A stretch of DNA of 64,000 bases, taken from Sphingopyxis sp. JAI128 (GTDB lineage: Bacteria > Pseudomonadota > Alphaproteobacteria > Sphingomonadales > Sphingomonadaceae). This document shows, one piece after another, positions 26,153-33,338 of the stretch. The translations under genes were made by a program, and so were the position numbers. The notes under the pieces are model-generated. The model was not told where the DNA came from. It was given only the letters and a program-made list of their open reading frames with translations, and did no database searches. Numbering within the stretch: position 1 is the stretch's first letter; each line of letters begins with the position of its first letter. The stretch lies in NCBI RefSeq assembly GCF_014207235.1, contig NZ_JACHDA010000006.1, forward strand, positions 62,001 to 126,000. Direction: 5' to 3'.

Positions 26153-27832
26153 ATGACGGACCCGATGCCTACAGCCCGCAATTCGCCCTGGAAGGTCCTG
26201 ACCGGACCGGCGGGCTTGTGCCTGATCCTGTTCGTCGCGGCCTTGCTGCGCATCGACGGCGTCGGCTTCGGCCTTCCGGCGCTCAACGATGCCGACGAAC
26301 CGCTGTTCATGGCGACCGCGGTCGAAATGCTCTCGAAACCGACGCTCAACCCCGGATGGTTCGGCCATCCGGGCACTGTCACCTTCTACTCGTTGATGCT
26401 GGTCGTCCTGCTCGTCGGCGGCCTCGGCATCCTGACCGGGCGCTTCGCCGATTTCGACACCTTCGCTGCATCGGTCTACACCGATCCCGGCATCGTCTTC
26501 CTGCCCGCGCGACTGATGATGGTGGCTTTCGGCGTCGCCTGCGTGTGGATGACCTGGCGGCTCGGCAAGCAGCTTGGCGGCAATCGGATCGGGCTCGTCG
26601 CGGCCGCGATCCTCGCGGTCAATGCGGTCCATATCGAATATTCGCAAATTATCCGTACCGACGTGCAAGCCAGCCTGTTCATGCTGCTCTGCGCGCAGTC
26701 GGCGCTGGCGATCGCGCAGGACGGCCGCCGCCGCGACTATCTGTTCGCCGGATTTTTCGCCGGCCTCGCCTGCGCGACGAAATGGCCCGGTGCGGTGGTT
26801 GGCGTGACGCTCATCGGCGCCTGCCTTTGTCGCTGGCGATCCGGCGTGGCTGAATGGCGCGACTTCGTGTTTTCGGGCCTTGCCGCGGCCGCGACCCTGT
26901 TCGTCGTTTCGCCCTTTCTGCTTATCGACCATGCCACCGTTCTGCAGAATCTGTCGGGCGAGGCGCGCCCGCTGCATCCGGGGGCGACCGGGGGCGGGCT
27001 GTTCGACAATCTGGGCTGGTATATTGCCGGGCCGCTTTTCTCGTCGCTGGGAATCGGCGGCCTGCTGCTCGTCGGCGGGGGGCTCGTCTGGGGTGCGGGT
27101 GATCGCCATCGCTGGGCGTGGGTTATCCTGCCCTTCTGCCTGACCTTCCTGTGCCTCATCGCGATTCAGTCGTTGCGTTGGGAAAGGTGGATCGTCCCGC
27201 TGCTGCCCTTTGCCGCGCTTGCGGCGGCGCGGGCCTTATGTGCCATGGCCGACTGGCTGCCTGCGCCGCGCGCCCGGGTCGCGCTGCCCGTCGCGCTTGG
27301 ATTGCTCTTGATTCCGATGGTGGTTACCGAACGCCTGGAGGCCGCGGGCAGACGTCAGGACACGCGCCAGGCCGCCTCCGCCTGGCTTCGCGATCATGCA
27401 CCGCGGGGAAGCCGGATTTTGATCGAAAATCCGGCGTTCGATCTTTTGGACGAGCCATGGCAATTGCTCTACCCGATGGGATCGGCGGGCTGTGTCGATG
27501 TGCACGACATGCTCGCCGGCCGGATCGGCCAATCGGAGGTCGAGGATCGGCGACAGGGCGGGGCGATCGTCGATGTCGGCCATGTCGATATGGCGCGGCT
27601 GGACAGTTGCCGGGCCGATTTTGCGGTTGTGACCAACCATATTCGCTACCGCGCCGATCGCGTTCATTTTCGCGAGGCGTTGCGGCGTTACGACCGGCTG
27701 CTCGCGGGCGGGCGGTTGCGGCTGGTGGTGCGGCCGGAGCCGGGCATCAGTTCGGGCCCCGAAGTTCATATCGTCGAACTTGCCCGCCCGCCGGCTGCGC
27801 CGGCCGTGCGTCGCGCGGCCGGATATGATTAG
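26153..27832 (+). CDS. ArnT/GT39-like polytopic glycosyltransferase (GT-C)
   Basis: A 559-residue protein with about ten membrane helices in the first 420 residues and a soluble C-terminal periplasmic domain. The first external loop carries NDADEP, the acidic motif expected in GT39/PMT-type GT-C enzymes. It likely uses a polyprenyl-phosphate sugar to decorate a lipid or polysaccharide. The ATG at 26153 follows no strong Shine-Dalgarno, and an internal ATG at 26165 is an alternative. It is divergent from rfbF and may belong to the same regulon. Confidence 0.78.
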   Translation: MTDPMPTARNSPWKVLTGPAGLCLILFVAALLRIDGVGFGLPALNDADEPLFMATAVEMLSKPTLNPGWFGHPGTVTFYSLMLVVLLVGGLGILTGRFADFDTFAASVYTDPGIVFLPARLMMVAFGVACVWMTWRLGKQLGGNRIGLVAAAILAVNAVHIEYSQIIRTDVQASLFMLLCAQSALAIAQDGRRRDYLFAGFFAGLACATKWPGAVVGVTLIGACLCRWRSGVAEWRDFVFSGLAAAATLFVVSPFLLIDHATVLQNLSGEARPLHPGATGGGLFDNLGWYIAGPLFSSLGIGGLLLVGGGLVWGAGDRHRWAWVILPFCLTFLCLIAIQSLRWERWIVPLLPFAALAAARALCAMADWLPAPRARVALPVALGLLLIPMVVTERLEAAGRRQDTRQAASAWLRDHAPRGSRILIENPAFDLLDEPWQLLYPMGSAGCVDVHDMLAGRIGQSEVEDRRQGGAIVDVGHVDMARLDSCRADFAVVTNHIRYRADRVHFREALRRYDRLLAGGRLRLVVRPEPGISSGPEVHIVELARPPAAPAVRRAAGYD

Positions 27833-28101
27833 GAACCGCCGGCCTTTTGATTCCCGAACGTCTTTGCGGGCACGCTGAAGGCGGGCCACTGCTTGGCGGC
27901 GCCAAGATCGCCGTGCTCTTGTTCAAGCGGCTGGGGGCTCGGCTCGGTGCCCGGCCATTTCGCGGCGGGGCTCGCCAGGGCGACGCACCGGTCGAATCAC
28001 GATCGATATCTAGCGAAACCCACCGATAGGCGATGACCTTTATCCCCCGCCCGCCACACTCGGTAGCCGCAGCGGGGGATGAGGTTCGTTGTGCACAACA
28101 A

Positions 28102-28132
28102 GAACATTAAGGGAACAAATCCTGCTCGTCAA
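28102..28132 (-). promoter_or_regulatory. Candidate LexA (SOS) box with sigma-70-like promoter
   Basis: GAAC (28102-28105), seven bases, GAAC (28113-28116) matches the alphaproteobacterial LexA pattern GAACN7GAAC. Read on the - strand the box overlaps the -10 of a plausible promoter: TTGACG (28132-28127), 17-bp spacer, TAATGT (28109-28104). The transcript would run into the open - strand segment at 27829-27996. A chance match is possible, since about one or two such 8-base matches are expected per window. Confidence 0.35.
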
Positions 28133-28168
28133 CAGGTTAATTCATGTTCTTCCACCTCGACCGCCCGG

Positions 28169-28184
28169 TTGACGTGAACGTCAA
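28169..28184. promoter_or_regulatory. Perfect 16-bp palindrome, MerR/LiuR-like operator
   Basis: TTGACGT, two bases, ACGTCAA is a perfect inverted repeat ending 39 bp before the SDR start codon. The pattern TTnACGTnnACGTnAA is the type bound by LiuR-like MerR regulators of branched-chain acyl-CoA degradation. The downstream pair (SDR plus enoyl-CoA hydratase) fits an acyl-CoA function. No such regulator gene is present in the window. Confidence 0.5.
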
Positions 28185-28223
28185 TCGCGATCAATGCATA
28201 GCAAGCGAAGGAAAGGGAGTGGG

Positions 28224-29000
28224 ATGGCGGAGCAACCCAAATTCGATCTGACGGGGCGCGTGGCGCTGGTGACGGGGGCGTCCTCGGGCCTCGGCGCGGG
28301 CTTCGCCAAGGCGCTTGCCGCCGCAGGGGCCAGCGTTGTGCTCGCCGCGCGCCGTGCCGACAAGCTCGCGGAGCAGGTCGCGGCGATCGAGGCGGCGGGG
28401 GGGAAAGCGATCGCGGTCGGCATGGACGTCACCGACGAGGTATCGACCAAGGCCGCCTATGACGCGGCCGAGGCGGCCTTCGGCACCGTCGATACGATCG
28501 TCGCCAACGCCGGCGTCGCGACCGAGAAGATGGCGATGGGTCTTTCGGTCGAAGAGGTCGATTTCCTGCTCGCGGCCAATGTCCGCGGCGTGTTCCTGAC
28601 CGCGACTGAAGGGGCCAAGCGGCTCGACAAGGCGGGCAGCCGCGAGAAGCAGAACGGCCGCATCGTCCTGATCGGCTCGATCACCGCGGAAAAGATTTTC
28701 CCCGCGACCTCGGTTTACGGCGCGACGAAGGCGGCGGTGCGCCACCTCGGCAAGGCGCTGGCGCGCGAATGGGCGCGGCGCGGGATCAGCGTCAATGTGA
28801 TCCAACCCGGCTATTTCGCATCCGAAATGACCGCCGAACTGTTCGAAAGCGATGTCGGCGCGGCAATGGTGAAAAGCTTCCCGCGCCAGCGGATGCGCCC
28901 GCCGAGCGACCTTCACGCGCCGCTGCTCCTGCTCTGTTCCGACGCCGCGCTCGGCATCACGGGCAGCGTGATCACCGTCGACGACGGGCAGACGCTGTGA
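28224..29000 (+). CDS. Short-chain dehydrogenase/reductase
   Basis: A 258-residue classical SDR. NAD(P)-binding TGASSGLG lies near residues 18-25, the NAG motif near 98-100, the catalytic serine in IGSITAE and the catalytic YGATK downstream. The substrate is probably a hydroxyacyl-CoA or an alcohol, inferred from the enoyl-CoA hydratase gene that overlaps its stop (GTGA). A good Shine-Dalgarno (AAGGAAAGGGAG) precedes the ATG. A 16-bp palindrome just upstream is the probable operator. Confidence 0.9.
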   Translation: MAEQPKFDLTGRVALVTGASSGLGAGFAKALAAAGASVVLAARRADKLAEQVAAIEAAGGKAIAVGMDVTDEVSTKAAYDAAEAAFGTVDTIVANAGVATEKMAMGLSVEEVDFLLAANVRGVFLTATEGAKRLDKAGSREKQNGRIVLIGSITAEKIFPATSVYGATKAAVRHLGKALAREWARRGISVNVIQPGYFASEMTAELFESDVGAAMVKSFPRQRMRPPSDLHAPLLLLCSDAALGITGSVITVDDGQTL

Positions 29001-29785
29001 GCGAACTGCTTGTCGAGGCGCGCGGTGCGGTCGAGATCGCGACGCTCAACCGGCCCGAGCGCCTCAATGCGCTGAACGAGGCGCTGGTCGACGAGCTCAA
29101 TGCCTATTTCGGCAAGCTCGCCGAACGCTCCGATGTTCGCGTCGTGATCCTGCGCGGCGCGGGGCGCGGTTTCTGCGCCGGTCTCGACATCCAGGAAGAC
29201 CGGTCGAGCGACGAGACGCCGGTGCTTCGCACGCTGCGTACCCAGACCAGCATCGGCAATATCTATCGCAAGATGCGCGCCTGCCCGCAGCCGGTGGTTG
29301 CACTCGGGCACGGCGCAGCGTGCGGCGGCGGGCTGTCGCTGTTGCTCGCATCCGACGTGCGTTATGCGGCGCCCTCGTTCCGCTGCAATGCGGCCTATAT
29401 CCGCATCGGCCTCGGCGGGTGTGACATGGCGTCGAGCTATTTCCTGCCGCGTCTTGTCGGGGCGAGCCTTGCGTCGGAGATGATCCTGACCGGCCGCTTC
29501 ATCGACGCCGACCGTGCGCTGCGCAGCGGACTGGTCAGCGAAATCGTCGAGGAGGAGGCGTTGTTGGAACGCGGTCTCGCGCTCGCCGACGAAATGCTCG
29601 CGACGTCGCCGCATGGCCTTCGCCTGTCGAAACAAGCGCTGAATCTCAACATCGACGCGCCGAGCCTCGATGCGGCGATGGCGATCGAGGACCGCCAGCA
29701 AGTGATCCTTTCAGCGACCGAGGACCACCGCGAGGCGCTTGCCGCCTTCCTCGAAAAGCGCTCGCCGCAATATCGCGAGCGATAA
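28997..29785 (+). CDS. Enoyl-CoA hydratase/isomerase (crotonase) family protein
   Basis: A 262-residue crotonase-fold protein with the GRGFCAGLDI oxyanion-hole strand and the HGAACGGGLSLLLASD segment. The usual first catalytic glutamate region reads YIRIGLGGCDM, without the common Glu of hydratases, so it may be a hydratase, isomerase or other crotonase-type enzyme. GTG start in a 4-bp overlap with the SDR gene suggests co-translation and a shared acyl-CoA pathway. Confidence 0.88.
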   Translation: MSELLVEARGAVEIATLNRPERLNALNEALVDELNAYFGKLAERSDVRVVILRGAGRGFCAGLDIQEDRSSDETPVLRTLRTQTSIGNIYRKMRACPQPVVALGHGAACGGGLSLLLASDVRYAAPSFRCNAAYIRIGLGGCDMASSYFLPRLVGASLASEMILTGRFIDADRALRSGLVSEIVEEEALLERGLALADEMLATSPHGLRLSKQALNLNIDAPSLDAAMAIEDRQQVILSATEDHREALAAFLEKRSPQYRER

Positions 29786-29823
29786 GGTTAAGCGCCCGCC
29801 TTCACCCCATTGACTCGCCAATA

Positions 29824-29844
29824 TATTGGCATAGTAAGTGTCAT
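29824..29844. promoter_or_regulatory. 21-bp element shared by the two sulfatase promoters (site 1)
   Basis: TATTGGCA, six bases, GTGTCAT. The same pattern with identical spacing occurs in inverse orientation at 33278-33298 between the tetR and second sulfatase genes. It overlaps a 14-bp palindrome GCCAATATATTGGC (29817-29830) and lies 46 bp before the sulfatase ATG. The TetR regulator encoded between the sulfatases is the obvious candidate to bind both sites. Confidence 0.55.
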
Positions 29845-29890
29845 ATCCCGAGGGGGTGGGAGTGATGGCAGTACGCGGGAGGATCACTAA

Positions 29891-31732
29891 ATGCCGGGTC
29901 GCTTAGGCGGGTCCCGGCGTGCTGCCATCATAGCAACCGGCGCGCTGGTCGCCCTGACGCCAGTCCAGGCGCGACCGGCGGAGCCAGCACCGAAGCATCC
30001 GAATATCGTCATCCTGCTCGCCGACGATTGGGGATTTTCGGACGTCGGTTCCTTCGGGTCCGAAATGGCGACGCCCAACATCGATGCGTTGGCGCAAGCG
30101 GGCACGCGCTTTTCGAACTTCCACGTCGCGGGTTCCTGTTCACCCACGCGGGCGATGCTCCAGACGGGCGTGATGAATCATCGCAACGGGCTCGGCAATA
30201 TGCCCGAGACGATCCCCGACGAACATCGCGGCAAGCCTGGTTACGACACGGTGATGAACTTTCGCGTCGTCACGATCGCACAGCTTCTGAAAGCGGCGGG
30301 TTATCGCACTTACCTGAACGGCAAATGGCATCTCGGCAGCGATGCGAGGCGCCTGCCGCACGCGCGCGGGTACGACCGGGCATTTAGCCTCGCCGATGCC
30401 GGCGCCGACAATTTCGAACAGCGCCCGATCGAGGGCCTGTATGACAAGGCGAACTGGACCGAAAATGGCAAGCCGGCCACGCTGCCGAAGGAATATTATT
30501 CGTCGCACTTCGTCGTGCAGCGGATGATCGATTATATCGAGGCGGACCGTAACAGCGGCAAGCCCTTCCTCGCCTCGATCAACTTCCTCGCCAACCATAT
30601 CCCGGTACAAGCACCCGACAGCGATATTGCCCGCTATGCGGCGATGTACCGTGATGGCTGGACCGCGCTGCGTGAAGCGCGGGCGAAACGCGCTGCGGCG
30701 CTCGGCATCATGCCCGCGGGGGTGCCGACGGTGACGATGGCGACGACACCCGATTGGAGGAAACTCGACACCGACGAACGCGCGGCGGCGGTGCGCGTGA
30801 TGCAGGCCTACGGCGGCATGGCGACCGCGATGGACCGAGAGGTCGGCCGGCTCGTCGCGCATCTGAAAGCGACCGGCGATTACGAAAATACGATCTTCGT
30901 CTTTCTGTCGGACAATGGCGCCGAGCCCACCAATCCGTTCGGCAGCCTGCGCAATCGGCTTTTCCTCGGCATGGAATATGATCTGGCGACGGCGAACATC
31001 GGCCGTCGCGGCAGTTTCTCGGCGATCGGTCCGGGGTGGGCGAGCGCGGCGGCGTCGCCGCTTTCCGGATATAAGTTCACGGCGTCCGAAGGGGGGCTGC
31101 GCGTTCCGCTGATCGTCGCGTGGCCGGGCAATGCGAAGATTCGCGCCGGCGCGATAAACGACGGTCTCGCGCACGTTACCGACATCCTGCCGACTCTGAT
31201 CGAACTGAGCGGCGTGCCGGGTCACAGGGGCGCGTGGCACGGCAAGGCGGTCGAACCCGTCACGGGGCGCAGCTTGGTGCCGATGCTGGAAGGCGCGACG
31301 GGCAGCGTCCATGGCGACGCCCCGCTGGGTTATGAGCTTTCGGGCAATGCCGCCCTGTTCCGGGGCGACTACAAGCTGGTGCGCAACCTCGCGCCGGCCG
31401 GCGATGGCCGTTGGCGGCTGTACAACCTGAAGCTCGACCCCGGCGAAACGCGCGACCTCGCCGCCGCCGAGCCCGACCGCTTTGCCGCCATGCGCGCCGA
31501 TTATCGTGCCTATGCAAAGGCAAATGGGGTGCTCGACATGCCGCCGGGCTACACCGCCGACGAACAGATCAATCGTTATGCCTTCGAACAGCAGGGGCGA
31601 AGACGGCTCATCCGCCTTGGCCTCTGGACCGGCGGGATCGTACTGGCGCTGTCAGTTCTGGTCTGGGGCTGGCGTCGCCGGCGCCGCGCGCGCCGTATCG
31701 ATCAGGCGAAAGCCGATGTGATCGGTGCCTAG
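29891..31732 (+). CDS. Formylglycine-dependent sulfatase, exported, C-terminally anchored
   Basis: A 613-residue type I sulfatase. After a signal peptide (about 11-28) come the metal-binding LADDWGFSD, the CSPTR motif whose C83 would be converted to formylglycine, and NGKWHLG and SDNGAEPTN. A hydrophobic helix (about 577-596) followed by arginines anchors the C-terminus in the membrane. It hydrolyses a sulfate ester in the periplasm, and whether the substrate is aryl, steroid or carbohydrate is unknown. The 3' end overlaps the convergent formylglycine-enzyme gene by 81 bp. Confidence 0.9.
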   Translation: MPGRLGGSRRAAIIATGALVALTPVQARPAEPAPKHPNIVILLADDWGFSDVGSFGSEMATPNIDALAQAGTRFSNFHVAGSCSPTRAMLQTGVMNHRNGLGNMPETIPDEHRGKPGYDTVMNFRVVTIAQLLKAAGYRTYLNGKWHLGSDARRLPHARGYDRAFSLADAGADNFEQRPIEGLYDKANWTENGKPATLPKEYYSSHFVVQRMIDYIEADRNSGKPFLASINFLANHIPVQAPDSDIARYAAMYRDGWTALREARAKRAAALGIMPAGVPTVTMATTPDWRKLDTDERAAAVRVMQAYGGMATAMDREVGRLVAHLKATGDYENTIFVFLSDNGAEPTNPFGSLRNRLFLGMEYDLATANIGRRGSFSAIGPGWASAAASPLSGYKFTASEGGLRVPLIVAWPGNAKIRAGAINDGLAHVTDILPTLIELSGVPGHRGAWHGKAVEPVTGRSLVPMLEGATGSVHGDAPLGYELSGNAALFRGDYKLVRNLAPAGDGRWRLYNLKLDPGETRDLAAAEPDRFAAMRADYRAYAKANGVLDMPPGYTADEQINRYAFEQQGRRRLIRLGLWTGGIVLALSVLVWGWRRRRRARRIDQAKADVIGA

Positions 31733-32590
31733 GCTGCGCTCCTGGAACTGGCGCGCGGCGGGACGGTAACGCGCGCAATAATTGGCGGCGCACAGGAAGC
31801 TGCCGCCCTTGATGACATTGTTCTCACCGCCCGCCTTGCTCGTCGTCCATTCCCACACATTGCCGATCAGGTCGTGGACGCCGTGCCGGTCGGCGGGGAA
31901 GCAGGCGACCGGTGCTCGGCCGGTGAAGCCGTCGGAGCCGAGGTCGCGTACGGGAAAGGCGCCCTGATAATAATTGGCGAGCGGCTTGCCCGCCTTGTCC
32001 ACCGGGACGTTGCGGTCGGCGCCGCCGGTTGCCGCGGCGAGTTCCCACTGCTCCTCGCTCGGCAGCGCCTTGCCCTTCCACCGGGCATAGGCGAGCGCAT
32101 CGTCGTAACCGATCTGGACCACCGGTTCGCGGCCGCGCCCGTCGATGTCCGTGGCTGGCCCGGCGGGGTGCCTCCACTGGGCGCCGACGACCCAGCGCCA
32201 CCAATTCGGGTTGCCGTCGGTCGGCGCCGTGAACACCGCCGAACCGGGAATCAGCATGTCCGGCGGCGCGCCGGGCAGCTTTGGCGGGTCGCGTTCGGCG
32301 AGAGTCTTGTATCCGGTTGTGTTCACAAATTCGGCGAACTCGGCGTTGGTCACCTCGTGCGTCGCGATCCAGAATCCGGGGACACGGACCTCGCGCGCGG
32401 GGCCTTCCTCTGGCAGGTGGGCGTCCGCCCCCATGGCGAAGGTCGCGCCGGGAACCCAGACATAATCCTCGGCCGGCATCGCCGGGCACTCGGGCGCCGT
32501 CGCCTCGGCCGTCTCGGGCGCCTTCGCCTCGCCACAGGCCGCCAGCGCGCCGAGAAGCGTCGTTGACAGGAACGCAGTCCGTATCGGCAT
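31652..32590 (-). CDS. Formylglycine-generating enzyme, lipoprotein form
   Basis: A 312-residue FGE-sulfatase/SUMF1 domain protein. The C-terminal GGSFLCAANYC segment keeps both active-site cysteines (C267 and C272, spaced as in functional FGE), so it is probably a real oxidase of sulfatase cysteines rather than a non-catalytic paralogue. Unusually it starts with a lipoprotein signal (lipobox LAAC, C19), placing it outside the cytoplasm. The start overlaps the tetR stop by one base (TGATG). Both neighbouring sulfatases carry the CxPxR substrate motif. Confidence 0.87.
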   Translation of the reverse strand: MPIRTAFLSTTLLGALAACGEAKAPETAEATAPECPAMPAEDYVWVPGATFAMGADAHLPEEGPAREVRVPGFWIATHEVTNAEFAEFVNTTGYKTLAERDPPKLPGAPPDMLIPGSAVFTAPTDGNPNWWRWVVGAQWRHPAGPATDIDGRGREPVVQIGYDDALAYARWKGKALPSEEQWELAAATGGADRNVPVDKAGKPLANYYQGAFPVRDLGSDGFTGRAPVACFPADRHGVHDLIGNVWEWTTSKAGGENNVIKGGSFLCAANYCARYRPAARQFQERSLGTDHIGFRLIDTARAAPATPAPDQN

Positions 32591-33216
32591 CAAGGTCGTT
32601 CGCCGATCGTCGTTATCAGAGAGTCGACCATGTGCATCGTAACCGTTCCCGCTTCCTCGGCCGACAAGCCCTGGTCGTGGCGCAATGTCCGCCAGGTCTG
32701 GAACGACAGCGCCGCACACAGCGCCTCGACATGTATCCGGTCGGTCAGCACCGTGCCGGGCAACAGGCGCAGGATCAACTCGCGTTCGAGCATCACTACC
32801 TTGGCGTATTGACCCATCAGAAAGGGGGACTGGTATCGCTTGATGTTCGCCGCGAGGCGAAAGGGCAGCGTCGTTTCGAACACGCGGATGCGCCGCCGAA
32901 CGAGTTCGCGAATATTCGCCTGCCACGGCTGGTCGGGATAGGGCGCCGTCACGAGCGGCATTACGCGGTCGGTGATTGTCGCGGTGATTTCGGCGTAGAG
33001 CGAGTCCATATCGTCGAAGTGCCGGAACACGGTGCGCAGCCCGATGCCCGCCTCTTCGGCGACGCGCGCCGCGCTCGGCGCGAGGTCGCCGCCGACGATC
33101 AATTCCATCATCGCCTCGACGATGCGCTTGTGGCTGGTCCGGCTGCGCGCGCGGCGGCCATCGACCCGTTCGGGTTCGGTCTTTGCCTTTCTCGATTTGC
33201 GCACCCCCGTCGTCAT
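32590..33216 (-). CDS. TetR-family transcriptional regulator
   Basis: A 208-residue regulator. An N-terminal helix-turn-helix around residues 25-70 (RVAEEAGIGLRTVFRHFDDMDSLY) precedes an all-helical ligand domain. The ATG at 33216 is chosen because GGAGG stands before it; upstream in-frame starts lack this. It is co-transcribed with the FGE gene and divergent from sulfatase 2, and the shared 21-bp element lies between them. Likely a repressor of both sulfatases, relieved by the sulfated or desulfated substrate. Confidence 0.88.
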   Translation of the reverse strand: MTTGVRKSRKAKTEPERVDGRRARSRTSHKRIVEAMMELIVGGDLAPSAARVAEEAGIGLRTVFRHFDDMDSLYAEITATITDRVMPLVTAPYPDQPWQANIRELVRRRIRVFETTLPFRLAANIKRYQSPFLMGQYAKVVMLERELILRLLPGTVLTDRIHVEALCAALSFQTWRTLRHDQGLSAEEAGTVTMHMVDSLITTIGERP

Positions 33217-33277
33217 CGTTCCTCCGCTGGCCCAGCTTTGCGGCGGGGTCAAACAATCTTGCATGTCGATCAATATA

Positions 33278-33298
33278 ATGACACATATAGTGCCAATA
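33278..33298. promoter_or_regulatory. 21-bp element shared by the two sulfatase promoters (site 2)
   Basis: Read on the - strand: TATTGGCA, six bases, GTGTCAT, identical in both half-motifs and spacing to site 1 at 29824. The inner part is a near-perfect inverted repeat (TGGCAC / GTGTCA, 5-bp centre). It lies 41 bp before the sulfatase 2 ATG and about 60 bp before the tetR ATG, in the AT-rich divergent region, so one site could control both genes. Confidence 0.6.
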
Positions 33299-33338
33299 GT
33301 TTTGCGGCAAGCAGGCATCGCTGGGCAGGGGATGAAGG

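Larger units (their letters stand above)
27833..28223. other. 391-bp intergenic region with several palindromes
   Basis: The right half is AT-rich compared with its surroundings. It contains a 9-bp inverted repeat ATCCCCCGC (28042-28050) / GCGGGGGAT (28072-28080), a 12-bp palindrome GTTGTGCACAAC (28088-28099), a LexA-like box and a 16-bp palindrome next to the SDR gene (listed separately). AGAACAT (28101-28107) and ATGTTCT (28144-28150) are also inverted. On the - strand, 27829-27996 is open for 55 codons with high GC at third positions but has no normal start and follows an in-frame TGA. It may be a decayed gene end. No confident gene was found. Confidence 0.5.

Noticed and set aside
28144-28248. 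34-codon ATG frame before the SDR gene as an SOS-induced small protein
   Set aside because: It spans the operator palindrome and the SDR Shine-Dalgarno and shows no coding bias.
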